DNA of 64,000 nt from Burkholderiaceae bacterium (GTDB taxonomy: Bacteria > Pseudomonadota > Gammaproteobacteria > Burkholderiales > Burkholderiaceae_D), in assembly GCA_031291325.1 (NCBI GenBank), contig JARLJG010000052.1:1-64000 (forward strand), in the 5' to 3' direction. Shown here piece by piece: positions 8,144-18,099 of this stretch (positions are counted from its first letter, which is position 1; every line of letters begins with the position of its first letter). Both the position numbers and the translations under genes were made by a program. The notes beneath the pieces were generated by a model. It saw nothing but the letters and a program-made list of their open reading frames with translations. It was not told the origin of the DNA and searched no databases.

Positions 8144-9967
8144 CTAGCGCGTCAGGTGCGCGTAAAGGAGTGGAAGCCTGGCAGGCAGCTCCGATGGTTT
8201 GCGGATGATGATGAAATTGTCCTTGCCGAAAATATGCGGCAGGTATTCGTGGGCCTCCTGGTCGACCGTCACGCAAAAAGGCCGCAGCCCTTGCTGTCTG
8301 GCGGCAATCAACGCTTTTCTGGTGTCCTCGATTCCATACCGGCCTTCGTATTGATCGGAGTCGTTGGGCTTGCCGTCGGTGACCAGCAGCAGCAAGCGTT
8401 CGCGCGCTTTTTGGCGTGCCAGGATATTGCTTGCATGGCGAACCGCCGCGCCCATGCGCGTATAGTAAGCCGGGCCGATGCTGTCGATACGGCCACGCAC
8501 GATATCGCCATATGGCTCGTCGAATTCCTTGAGTGTATGAAAGCGCACATCGGTGCGTTGCTTGGAACTGAATCCATATAGCGCGAAGCGGTCGCGGGTA
8601 ACCGATAGCGCTTCGGAAAACAAGTACAGGCTGTCGCGGATGACATCGATCACGCGCCGTTCCTCGCCCACCCATGCCTCGGTCGATAATGACAAGTCCG
8701 CCAGCAGCAGGCAAGCAAGATCGCGCTCGCGCTTGCGCTGATCCAGGTAGAAGCGCGCTACGCCGCCGCCGCCGCTAGCTGCATGCTGGGCGGCGTGGCG
8801 CAAGTAGGCATCGATATCGATGTCGCTGCCGTCCGCCTGCGCCTTCAGGCGCGTTCGCAATGGTCGCAATGCCCCGAACTGGCGTTGCAGGCGTTTGCCG
8901 TCGCGCTGCAGATGCTGCGGCAGCGCGCAGGGTCCGGCGCTCGTCGGGACGATGATGTTGATCCGGCATTGATCCGACTTCAATGTGTGCGTGCGATAAT
9001 CCCACTCGGGCAGCAAACGCTCGCCATCCAGCGCAGCGCCGCTGCCTTCCGCCGGCGACAGGTCGAGCGTCATGCGCAGCTTCTTGGCAACGTTCTTGCT
9101 GTCGCGCGCGATCGAAATCACGTCCAGATCGTCGGCCGCCTGGGCCAAGTCCTCGTCGTCGTTTTCCTTGGATTCGTGCTCGATTTTTGCATATTCGGTC
9201 CAGCTGAAGATCGATTCGGGTCGAAACAGCAGCAATCCGCCTTTGCGCTCGGGCATGCTGGCATGTTCGGCCACGCGGCGCTTTTTATCCGCCTGCTGCG
9301 CACCTGCGGCGCTCTGAGTCGACTCCGGTGTCGCAACCGTTTGCGGGTTGCTTGTGCACGGTGCCTGGGGCCGCAGCCACAGCAGCACCGGATGTGGCGC
9401 GCGGCGTGCCACTGGCAGCGCGGCGACGCTGCCCGGTTCGCGCAGTGCATCGCGGATCGCCTGTTCCTGTGCCGCCTCATCGGGCGCCAGCTTGCCGATG
9501 TCCGGGCGGCGCGCAATTTCCGCCTCTGCCAAACGGTCATAACACGCGGCCAGACCGGGAAAATTTTCCGTGATTGCCACCACGGCTGCCTGATTGCGGG
9601 TCAACCAAGGCAGGCCGGGCTGCGGATCGACGGCGGCCAGAGCGGCCAGCCAGAAATACATGTCGCGGTTCAGGTTGGCGTCGGGATAGGCGTCGATCGC
9701 GGGAGGCAGGCGCAACGCTTGCGGATCGAGCCAGGCGAGATCGGCCTTGCGTTCGCTGCCGGCCAGTCGTTCCAATAAAGAGCGTCTGGCGCCGTGCAGC
9801 GTTTGCGCTCCGGCCTGCACGGCGACGCCGTGGTCGCCGCCGAGCGCGCGAAACAGCAGAGCTGCGGTGCGCGAGACGCCCGACAGCTCGACTGCCGCTT
9901 GCGGAAAACGGCGGGTAGCCAGGCGATTTACCAGCCGGTGCCAGGCGATGCCGATCTGTTCTTCCAT
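8144..9967 (-). CDS. norD: Nitric oxide reductase activation protein NorD (VWA domain)
   Basis: 607 residues and last of the minus-strand nor cluster (norC-B-E-F-Q-D). The C-terminal von Willebrand A domain is marked by the metal-site motif D-L-S-L-S in LLLADLSLSTEAW and by LLLVTDGKPNDSDQYEG. The middle contains a low-complexity stretch (QSAAGAQQADKKRR). GAGG lies 7 bases before the ATG. NorD works with the MoxR-type ATPase NorQ to insert the non-heme iron into NorB; norQ and norD mutants of other denitrifiers make inactive NO reductase. The gene converges with the nirK operon, leaving 56 bases between stops. Confidence 0.93.
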   Translation of the reverse strand: MEEQIGIAWHRLVNRLATRRFPQAAVELSGVSRTAALLFRALGGDHGVAVQAGAQTLHGARRSLLERLAGSERKADLAWLDPQALRLPPAIDAYPDANLNRDMYFWLAALAAVDPQPGLPWLTRNQAAVVAITENFPGLAACYDRLAEAEIARRPDIGKLAPDEAAQEQAIRDALREPGSVAALPVARRAPHPVLLWLRPQAPCTSNPQTVATPESTQSAAGAQQADKKRRVAEHASMPERKGGLLLFRPESIFSWTEYAKIEHESKENDDEDLAQAADDLDVISIARDSKNVAKKLRMTLDLSPAEGSGAALDGERLLPEWDYRTHTLKSDQCRINIIVPTSAGPCALPQHLQRDGKRLQRQFGALRPLRTRLKAQADGSDIDIDAYLRHAAQHAASGGGGVARFYLDQRKRERDLACLLLADLSLSTEAWVGEERRVIDVIRDSLYLFSEALSVTRDRFALYGFSSKQRTDVRFHTLKEFDEPYGDIVRGRIDSIGPAYYTRMGAAVRHASNILARQKARERLLLLVTDGKPNDSDQYEGRYGIEDTRKALIAARQQGLRPFCVTVDQEAHEYLPHIFGKDNFIIIRKPSELPARLPLLYAHLTR

Positions 9968-9976
9968 TGTCGCGCC

Positions 9977-10795
9977 TCAGTTACCGAAGATGGCCGACAC
10001 AACCTGCATCAAGGCACGGGTGATCTCGGGTTCGTCGGAGAGGCATTCGATGATCGCAGCGCGGCACGCCACCTGCGGATCGCAACCGCTGACAATCAGT
10101 TTCCCCGCGTCGACAATCAGGCGCGTGCCGGGCGCTTCTTCCAGGTCGTGATCGGCGGTGCTGCGCAAGGCGTTGGCAAGTGTCACCAGGCGTTTGGCCA
10201 GGTTTGGGTCGACACCGGTTTCTTTCACCACGATCTCGATTTCGCGCGCTGCGTCTGGAAAACCGAACGCGAGCGACACGAAACGCTGGCGCGTGCTGGG
10301 TTTCAAGCCCTTCAGCAAATGCTGGTATCCGGGATTGTAGGAAACCACCAGCATGAATTCCGGCGGCGCTTCCAGAATTTCGCCGTTGCGGTCGATCGGC
10401 AAAATCCGGCGGTCGTCCGACAATGCGTGCAACACCACGGTGGTATCCTTGCGCGCTTCCACCACTTCGTCCAGATAACAAATACCGCCGTGGCGCACCG
10501 CCTGCGTCAGCGGACCATCGGTCCAATACGTGCCGGTGCCGTCGATCAGGTGGCGGCCCACCAGGTCGGAGGCGGATAGATCGTCGTGGCACGACACCGT
10601 ATATAGCGCGCGTCCCAGCCGCGCCGCCATGTGCTCGACAAAGCGCGTCTTGCCGCATCCGGTCGGGCCTTTGATGAGCAGCGGCAGGCGGTTGCGATAG
10701 GCGAGTTCAAAGACTTCGATTTCGTCGCCGCTGGGCGTATAGGGAGGGATGAGGCTGGGCACCCGCAGGGCGCGGTTGAGTGCGGTAACGGTCAT
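9977..10795 (-). CDS. norQ: MoxR-family AAA+ ATPase NorQ
   Basis: 272 residues. The Walker A motif is GPTGCGKT near residue 40; Walker B is CYLDEV, preceded by the RHGGI loop; the sensor region is MLVVSYNPGYQ. AAGGAAA lies just before the ATG. It is a cytoplasmic hexameric ATPase that partners the VWA protein NorD to load iron into the NorB active site. It is coded 9 bases upstream of norD and just downstream of norF. The same pair (CbbQ/CbbO) activates Rubisco, but the nor context fixes the assignment. Confidence 0.95.
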   Translation of the reverse strand: MTVTALNRALRVPSLIPPYTPSGDEIEVFELAYRNRLPLLIKGPTGCGKTRFVEHMAARLGRALYTVSCHDDLSASDLVGRHLIDGTGTYWTDGPLTQAVRHGGICYLDEVVEARKDTTVVLHALSDDRRILPIDRNGEILEAPPEFMLVVSYNPGYQHLLKGLKPSTRQRFVSLAFGFPDAAREIEIVVKETGVDPNLAKRLVTLANALRSTADHDLEEAPGTRLIVDAGKLIVSGCDPQVACRAAIIECLSDEPEITRALMQVVSAIFGN

Positions 10796-10807
10796 GATTT
10801 TCCTTGA

Positions 10808-11077
10808 TTATGCGGTGAGATAGGCGAGGGCGATCACGCCGCCGACGGCAAGCAGGTAAGCGCCCATGACAATTCGCCACAACGGACGCACCGTGCGCAA
10901 GCCCATGAAATCGTTGACCACCAGTTGCGCCTTGAGCAGCGTGAGGACAAGGATCGTTGCCATCAGCACCTGGCTCGGAACGCGCGAACCGAGCAGAAAC
11001 GAAATCGTGGTAAGCCCAAGCAACGCGACCCATGACGCAGTGCAAGACCGGGCCGCAGCGGTGGAAGAGAGCTTCAT
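10808..11077 (-). CDS. norF: NorF-like small membrane protein (cytochrome c oxidase subunit IV type)
   Basis: 89 residues with three predicted membrane segments (ASWVALLGLTTISFLLG; VLMATILVLTLLKAQLVV; IVMGAYLLAVGGVIALAYL). The KAQLVVNDFMGLR loop is characteristic of prokaryotic subunit IV/COX4 family proteins. The start at 11077 is supported by AGGAAAAG; a longer frame has no ribosome site and overlaps norE. In other denitrifiers norEF improves NO reductase assembly or activity. It lies between norE and norQ. Confidence 0.8.
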   Translation of the reverse strand: MKLSSTAAARSCTASWVALLGLTTISFLLGSRVPSQVLMATILVLTLLKAQLVVNDFMGLRTVRPLWRIVMGAYLLAVGGVIALAYLTA

Positions 11078-11088
11078 CGCTTTTCCTT

Positions 11089-11670
11089 TCAATGAATGAC
11101 GTAGACCAGCGCAAACAGGATGATCCACACCAGGTCGACCATGTGCCAATAGGAGCCGCCGGTTTCCACGCCGGCGTGATTCTCGGCGCTATAGCTTCCG
11201 GCGTAAGCTTTGCACGCGACCACGGCAAGGATCGTCATGCCCATGATCACATGCATGAAGTGGAAGAAGGTCAGGGACAGATAAAACATGTAAAACAAAT
11301 TGGTCGATAGATTGATGCCGCGTGAAAAATCCTGTTGAAATTCCATCGCCTTCAGCACCAGGAACACGCCGCCCAACGCCAGCGCGCCGGCCAGCCAATT
11401 GCCGCAACTTGCGCTGCGTCCGGCCTTGATGGCCTGCGTGGCGCGCGCGACGAAATAACCGCTGGTCAGCAACAACAGCGTGTTGGCAAAGCCGAACGTG
11501 CGGTTCAGCGTCTGTTGGCTTGCGTTGAACAAATCCAGATGGGCGCTGCGGGCGAATGCATAGGCCGCGAACAGGACGCCGAAAACCGTCAGTTCGGCGA
11601 AAATGAACACCCAAATTGCAAAGTCTCCCGGCAAGGGTTGCCGATACTCGACGCTGTTCTCAATCTGCAT
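11089..11670 (-). CDS. norE: NorE, cytochrome c oxidase subunit III-like protein
   Basis: 193 residues with five or six membrane helices. It opens with PLPGDFAIWVFIFAELTVFG, the canonical COX3 block, and ends with GVETGGSYWHMVDLVWIILF (E-x3-H-x2-D-W). It is not a catalytic subunit; NorE/NorF assist NO reductase maturation or stability. It is separated from norB by a stable hairpin at 11697-11716, which could lower its expression relative to norCB. Confidence 0.9.
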   Translation of the reverse strand: MQIENSVEYRQPLPGDFAIWVFIFAELTVFGVLFAAYAFARSAHLDLFNASQQTLNRTFGFANTLLLLTSGYFVARATQAIKAGRSASCGNWLAGALALGGVFLVLKAMEFQQDFSRGINLSTNLFYMFYLSLTFFHFMHVIMGMTILAVVACKAYAGSYSAENHAGVETGGSYWHMVDLVWIILFALVYVIH

Positions 11671-11696
11671 GCTGGATCGTCCTAGAGTAATTAGAA

Positions 11697-11716
11697 GGCG
11701 GGACCGCAGTCCCGCC
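11697..11716 (-). terminator. norB-norE intercistronic hairpin (possible attenuator)
   Basis: GGCGGGAC-CGCA-GTCCCGCC forms a perfect 8-bp GC stem with a 4-base loop directly after norB. On the transcribed minus strand it is followed by TTCTAATTAC, a weak U-run, so partial termination or 3'-end stabilisation of norCB mRNA is more likely than a full stop. Confidence 0.5.
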
Positions 11717-11725
11717 GCATTTCGC

Positions 11726-13712
<1,987 letters not shown>

Positions 13713-13827
13713 TTACGGCTCCTTGGGCATTGGGAAAGAGGGTCGTCAGATTGTTCGTTCAATACGCTACTGTTCGTCGATCCGCGTCTGGCGCGACGGC
13801 CTGAATCTGTCGAAACAGAACGTCTTA

Positions 13828-13877
13828 AAGATGTATGTTATCAGCATCATTTTGAAGATGCAAGTAAAATACATCTT
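13828..13877 (-). promoter_or_regulatory. norC promoter with tandem NsrR operators
   Basis: Two AAGATG-N11-CATCtT sites lie 4 bases apart: 13828-13850 (second arm CATCAT, one mismatch) and 13855-13877 (perfect outer arms). On the minus strand TTGCAT (13863-13858) and TAACAT (13840-13835) are 17 bases apart, forming the norC promoter. One operator covers the -35 and the other the -10. The predicted start is near 13828, leaving a leader of about 115 bases. Confidence 0.75.
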
Positions 13878-13978
13878 ATAAATTGAAATGCGATGTGCGC
13901 TGGATCGCTATTCTATGCAAACCGCTCGCGGATATTCGCGTCGAACGCGGAATGATTTCTACAGCGTGAATTCGAGTA

Positions 13979-14001
13979 AAGATATATACTGGATGCATTT
14001 T
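13979..14001 (+). promoter_or_regulatory. Weaker NsrR-like site upstream of nsrR
   Basis: AAGATA-TATACTGGATG-CATTTT keeps the NsrR layout (arms 6-11-6, AT and ATGCAT inner bases) with one mismatch in each outer arm. It lies 145 bases before nsrR, so weak autoregulation is plausible. Confidence 0.45.
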
Positions 14002-14145
14002 AATGTGGGGCGCAACGGAGATATCTCTTTCCCCTCACTTATGGTTGGTTTCCATCCATAAAGATGTATACTTATTACTGCAATAGGCAAATCGATAGTG
14101 TCATATTGATATTTACAATTTCCCACAATTGAATTCAGACGATCA

Positions 14146-14601
14146 ATGAGACTGACAATCTATACCGACTACACGCTGCGAACGCTGATGTACCTGGGAC
14201 TCAATCGGGACCAGTTGGTCACTATCAATGACATCGCCGAGATGCACGGGATATCCAAGAATCATTTGATGAAAGTGGTGCACCAACTGGGACTTTCCGG
14301 CATGGTGGAAACCGTGCGCGGGCGCAACGGCGGACTCAGGCTTAACAAGGATCCCGCCGATATCAATATCGGCGACGTGGTTCGCGCTTCCGAGAGCGAT
14401 TTTTACATGGCAGAATGCTTTGATCCCGAGAACAATGCATGCGTCTATTCTCCCGGCTGCATGCTCAAAGGGGTATTGAGTTCCGCCACTGCGGCTTATC
14501 TGGCGGTTCTCGACGGCGTCACCTTAAGCGACTTGATCGAGAAGAAATCGCCCCTCAGAACGCGCAATTCCGGCACGGCCATGATCCGCATGCGAACCTG
14601 A
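14146..14601 (+). CDS. nsrR: Rrf2-family nitric-oxide-sensing repressor NsrR
   Basis: 151-residue winged-helix Rrf2 regulator. It opens MRLTIYTDYTLRTLMYLGLN, followed by the recognition helix region ISKNHLMKVVHQL and wing VRGRNGGLRL, all diagnostic of NsrR. Three cysteines C91-x7-C99-x5-C105 would hold the iron-sulfur cluster that NO destroys, lifting repression. Matching operators lie at the nirK-region promoter, norC, upstream of this gene and nnrS. It is transcribed divergently from norC. No strong Shine-Dalgarno sequence is visible (GACGATCA before ATG), fitting low expression. Confidence 0.95.
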   Translation: MRLTIYTDYTLRTLMYLGLNRDQLVTINDIAEMHGISKNHLMKVVHQLGLSGMVETVRGRNGGLRLNKDPADINIGDVVRASESDFYMAECFDPENNACVYSPGCMLKGVLSSATAAYLAVLDGVTLSDLIEKKSPLRTRNSGTAMIRMRT

Positions 14602-14693
14602 TCCGTGTAAGCGCTGGTTGCCGTGGCGGTCATGGACCCGGCTTCGCAACTCCTGGCGGTTTAGAAAAATAAGGAAATTCATCGATTCAAGTA

Positions 14694-14736
14694 TTGCAGA
14701 ACCGTCGTTTTAAAAGTAGTATATGCGATACATCTT
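14694..14736 (+). promoter_or_regulatory. nnrS promoter with NsrR operator
   Basis: TTGCAG (14694-14699), 17 bases, then TAGTAT (14717-14722) form a promoter. AAGTAG-N11-CATCTT (14714-14736) is an NsrR-type site with a perfect right arm and 4 of 6 in the left arm; it covers the -10 and the start point. The leader to nnrS is about 26 bases. Confidence 0.6.
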
Positions 14737-14754
14737 TAAAATTGCGAGATTACG

Positions 14755-15957
14755 ATGAGTCTTTTGACGATCGAAGAGCCGGTTCCTTCTGCGCAGCCTG
14801 CGCTCTGGCGTGCCGAACATCCGCTTTGGCGGCTCGGCTTTCGCCCGTTTTATTTGTTGGCAGCCGGATTTTCGGCAATCGCCGTGCCGTTGTGGATCGC
14901 GCGGTATTTCGGCCTGCTGCCGAATTTGCAACATATCGGATTGAATTGGCACATGCACGAAATGGTGTTCGGCGTGGTGCTGGCCGTCATCATCGGCTTC
15001 CTTTACACGGCGGGGCGAAACTGGACCGGCCTTTGGACGCCCAAGGGCTCGCACTTGGCGGCATTGGCGGCGTTGTGGTTCGCCGGCCGCATTGCGATGC
15101 TGGCCGCGCCGCCGCTGTTGGCGGCCACGATTGATATCCTGTTTTTGCCGCTGGCCGCATGGCCGTTGTATCGCGTGTTGAAGCAATCCGGCAACAAGCG
15201 CAATTTGTTTTTGATCGTCTTGCTCGGATTATTGACGCTGGCCAACGTGGCCTTCCACGGTGCCGCGATTGCCTGGTTTGCCATTTCTGCCAGCACGCCA
15301 ATTGAAGCGGCCATCCTCGTCATCGTGGTGATCGAGTCGGTCATCGGGGCGCGCGTCATTCCGATGTTCACCAGCAATGGCGCGCCTGGCTCCAAGCCGA
15401 TCGTGCATGCCAAGCGCGACAAGATTGCGCTGGGACTAACCGTCGCGGGCGGTCTGGCATGGGTGCTTCACTTGCCGGCGCCGCTGGTTGCAGCGTTGAA
15501 CTTTGCGGCGGCATGCGCGATATTGGTGCGCGTGGCCGGGTGGAAGCCGCACAGCACGATGCGCGTGCCCTTGCTGTGGATATTGCATTTGTCCTACGGC
15601 TGGATCGGGATCGGCTTTTTTCTCCTCTCTTTGGCGGCATTGAATATCGTCACTGCCAGCGCCGCGTTCCACGCGTTGACGGTCGGTTCGATGGCCGGGC
15701 TGATTCTGGGCATGATTACGCGCACCGCACTTGGTCACACTGGCCGCATGCTGAAAGCCGGGCATGCCGAATTGGCGATGTATGTGGCGATTCAAGTCGG
15801 CGCGCTCGCTCGCGTCTGGGCCGGCATCGGTGCGGCCGGCTTGCGCGACAGCCTATTGATCGTTGCAGCGGCATGCTGGTCGATTGCCTTTCTGTTGTAT
15901 GTCATTAGCTACGCGCCGTACTTGATGAAAGCGCGTCTCGACGGGCGTGAAGGGTAG
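14755..15957 (+). CDS. nnrS: NnrS family heme-copper membrane protein
   Basis: 400 residues with about 12 membrane helices. NnrS signatures are HPLWRLGFRPFYLLAAGFS at the N-terminus, LNWHMHEMVFGVVLAVIIGF with its paired His, GARVIPMFTSNG, and HALTVGSMAGLILGMITRTA followed by LGHTGR. In other bacteria NnrS protects against NO stress by limiting iron-nitrosyl formation. Its promoter carries an NsrR operator. It heads a group with hemerythrin, DUF2249 and a second 12-helix protein, a probable NO-defence operon. Confidence 0.93.
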   Translation: MSLLTIEEPVPSAQPALWRAEHPLWRLGFRPFYLLAAGFSAIAVPLWIARYFGLLPNLQHIGLNWHMHEMVFGVVLAVIIGFLYTAGRNWTGLWTPKGSHLAALAALWFAGRIAMLAAPPLLAATIDILFLPLAAWPLYRVLKQSGNKRNLFLIVLLGLLTLANVAFHGAAIAWFAISASTPIEAAILVIVVIESVIGARVIPMFTSNGAPGSKPIVHAKRDKIALGLTVAGGLAWVLHLPAPLVAALNFAAACAILVRVAGWKPHSTMRVPLLWILHLSYGWIGIGFFLLSLAALNIVTASAAFHALTVGSMAGLILGMITRTALGHTGRMLKAGHAELAMYVAIQVGALARVWAGIGAAGLRDSLLIVAAACWSIAFLLYVISYAPYLMKARLDGREG

Positions 15958-16011
15958 TTCAACCCCGCGCCAATTCACCCACAAATTACGTTTGCCCGGA
16001 GAAACAAAAAC

Positions 16012-16458
16012 ATGACTACCATCGCCGACTACCTGACCACCGAACACAAGCGCTGCGACGATCTCTTCATCGACGCTGAAAATAACGTCAACGGCAAAAC
16101 GTGGGAGCAAGCGGAAATTTTATTCGCGCAATTCCGCGACGCCATCGAGCAACATTTTTCGATGGAAGAAACCGTGCTGTTTCCGGCCTTTGAAAGCGCG
16201 ACCGGCAATAGCGCCGGGCCAACCAGCGTGATGCGCACCGAACATCGGCAAATTCGCGGGATCTTGTCGAGTTTGACCGATGCGCTCGCGCGGCGCGACA
16301 AGATCGCTTACCTCGGCCATTCCGAGTCGCTGAACATCATGCTGCAACAGCACAACATGAAGGAAGAGAATATCCTCTATCCGATGACCGATAGGGTGCT
16401 GGCAGCGCAACAGAGCGATCTGGTCGAGGAAATGCGCCGGCTTGCCGTCGTCGCATGA
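16012..16458 (+). CDS. Hemerythrin HHE domain protein
   Basis: 148-residue four-helix-bundle diiron protein. Ligand candidates follow the hemerythrin pattern: HKRCDDLF, EQHFSMEETVLFP (H-x3-E), RTEHRQIRG and LQQHNMKEENILYP (H-x3-E). GGAGA lies 10 bases upstream. It lacks the N-terminal ScdA/RIC domain of YtfE and DnrN, so it is not a classical iron-centre repair protein. NO or oxygen binding, or iron delivery under nitrosative stress, is likely from the context with nnrS. Its stop overlaps the next start. Confidence 0.88.
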   Translation: MTTIADYLTTEHKRCDDLFIDAENNVNGKTWEQAEILFAQFRDAIEQHFSMEETVLFPAFESATGNSAGPTSVMRTEHRQIRGILSSLTDALARRDKIAYLGHSESLNIMLQQHNMKEENILYPMTDRVLAAQQSDLVEEMRRLAVVA

Positions 16459-16688
16459 AGCAGATGGAGCCGGAAGTCAAACTCGACGTGCGCGGACTGC
16501 AACCGCCCGAGCCGCTGGAACGCGTGCTGGCCGCGTTATCGACATTGGGCGAAGGGCAGCGGGTGTGCATGCTGATCGATCGCCAGCCTTTTCCGCTGTA
16601 TGCGATCCTGGAGCGCGATGGCTATGCGTATCAGGCCCGCGCCCTTCCCGACTCCCTGTTTGAAATTCTCATCTGGCGTCGAAGGTAG
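16455..16688 (+). CDS. DUF2249-domain protein, second copy
   Basis: 77 residues. LDVRGLQPPEPLERVLAAL followed by RVCMLIDRQPFPLYAIL and FEILIWRRR matches DUF2249 (D-R-x-P-x-P-L). It overlaps the hemerythrin gene by 4 bases (ATGA), implying coupled translation. It is a paralogue of the protein at 4215-4478. The function is unknown; the repeated hemerythrin/DUF2249 association points to a joint role. Confidence 0.8.
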   Translation: MKQMEPEVKLDVRGLQPPEPLERVLAALSTLGEGQRVCMLIDRQPFPLYAILERDGYAYQARALPDSLFEILIWRRR

Positions 16689-16694
16689 CGCACC

Positions 16695-17993
16695 ATGCAA
16701 CGGGTCTTGTCGTTTGAACGTTCGCCGTCATTTTCAGTGCCGTTGCGCTTTTTCCTGACGGCGCCGGCTTTCGCGATCGCTGCGGGCATCGTGGTCGCGT
16801 GGCACGGACCGCAAGCCTTCGAGTCGCGCTGGTCGCCGGTTACCCTGGCGCTCACCCACATGCTGACGCTGGGCGTGCTTACCATGTCGATGATCGGCGC
16901 GCTGTTTCAGATTTTGCATGTGGTCGCCGGCGTCGAGATACCGCGCGTGCGACTAACCGCAAGCGTCGTGCACGCACTGCTGGCGCTGGGCGTTTGCACC
17001 TTCGTGGCGGCGTTTCTGACATCGGAAAAGCCGTTGTTTCAAATTGCGCTATTCCTGCTTTTGGCTGCCTTCGTTTGCTTGCTGGGCGCATGCACAGTTG
17101 GCTTGCTGCGCACCGAGAGCAGCAGCGCAACGCTGACAGCGATCCATCTGTCGCTACTGGCATTGACCTTCGCCGTCATGTTCGGCGGCACGCTGGCCGG
17201 CGTGTTCGGCTGGGGCATTGCCGTGCCGTTCATGCTGCTGGGGGATCTCCATGTTGGCTTCGGTCTGCTCGGCTGGGTCGGCCTGTTGGTGGTCGGCGTC
17301 GCCTATCAAGTGGTGCCGATGTTTCAAATGACGCCGATCTACCCGTCATTACTGACCAAAGGACTGGCGCCGATCCTCTTTCTACTGCTGTGCCTGTGGG
17401 GCGTCGCCACGGCGATTGTGCCGCCTGCGCTCGGCTGGCTGCCAATCGCGCTGGCTATCCTCATAGCCACAGGCTATGCGATTTTTTCTGCGACGACAAT
17501 TTACCTGCTATGGCGGCGCAAGCGCAAGACGCGGGAAGCGACCAGCTTGTTTTGGCTGACAGGCTTAACCAGCCTGCTGCTTTGCGTGGGTCTATGGGCG
17601 GTCGGCGAGTCGATACCGGGCGTCAAGGCGGCGCCCGCTTATCCGATCGCCCTCGGAATATTGTTCGTGGTCGGGTTCGCCTATACGACGATCAATGGCA
17701 TGCTATACAAGATCGTGCCGTTCCTGGTTTGGTATCATTTGCAGAATCGAACTGCGCAAACGTATGGAAAGGCGCCGAATGTCAAACAGATCGTGCCCGA
17801 CCGTTCGGCCTTCAGGCAATTCGTCGCGCATGTCGGCGCTTTGCTCTTGCTGCTTGGCGCGAGCATGTTTTCTGCGCAGTTGGCACGACTTGCGGGTGTT
17901 GCCTTCGCGGTGTCGTCTGCGTTGCTTTGGGTTAATCTGTTGAATGCGACGCGCATTTATTGGAACCAATCGACGCAAAGCGGGGCGCAATGA
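16695..17993 (+). CDS. 12-helix membrane protein related to NnrS / heme-copper oxidase subunit I
   Basis: 432 residues, almost entirely membrane helices. His-rich segments sit where heme or metal ligands would be: LTHMLTLGVLTMSMIGALFQ with LHVVAG, GDLHVGFGLLGWVGLLVVGV with VPMFQMTP, and IVPFLVWYHLQNR. It lacks the NorB EGDWE and HH motifs. It resembles permease-like or cytochrome-oxidase-subunit-I-like proteins of denitrifier clusters, but I cannot name a characterised member. Being 6 bases after DUF2249 in the nnrS group suggests NO handling. Confidence 0.65.
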   Translation: MQRVLSFERSPSFSVPLRFFLTAPAFAIAAGIVVAWHGPQAFESRWSPVTLALTHMLTLGVLTMSMIGALFQILHVVAGVEIPRVRLTASVVHALLALGVCTFVAAFLTSEKPLFQIALFLLLAAFVCLLGACTVGLLRTESSSATLTAIHLSLLALTFAVMFGGTLAGVFGWGIAVPFMLLGDLHVGFGLLGWVGLLVVGVAYQVVPMFQMTPIYPSLLTKGLAPILFLLLCLWGVATAIVPPALGWLPIALAILIATGYAIFSATTIYLLWRRKRKTREATSLFWLTGLTSLLLCVGLWAVGESIPGVKAAPAYPIALGILFVVGFAYTTINGMLYKIVPFLVWYHLQNRTAQTYGKAPNVKQIVPDRSAFRQFVAHVGALLLLLGASMFSAQLARLAGVAFAVSSALLWVNLLNATRIYWNQSTQSGAQ

Positions 17994-18099
17994 TTTGAAA
18001 ACATGGCTATCATGTAACCGTGTAATGCACAGGTGCAGCGGGCGCTGCAATGCATTGGGCCGGTTGACGCGTTAGGTATGTAAAAAAACTCCTTGGCAT

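Noticed and set aside
14061-14078. Extra NsrR site (AAGATGTATAC) before nsrR
   Set aside because: Only the left arm is present; the sequence 11 bases on does not match CATCTT.
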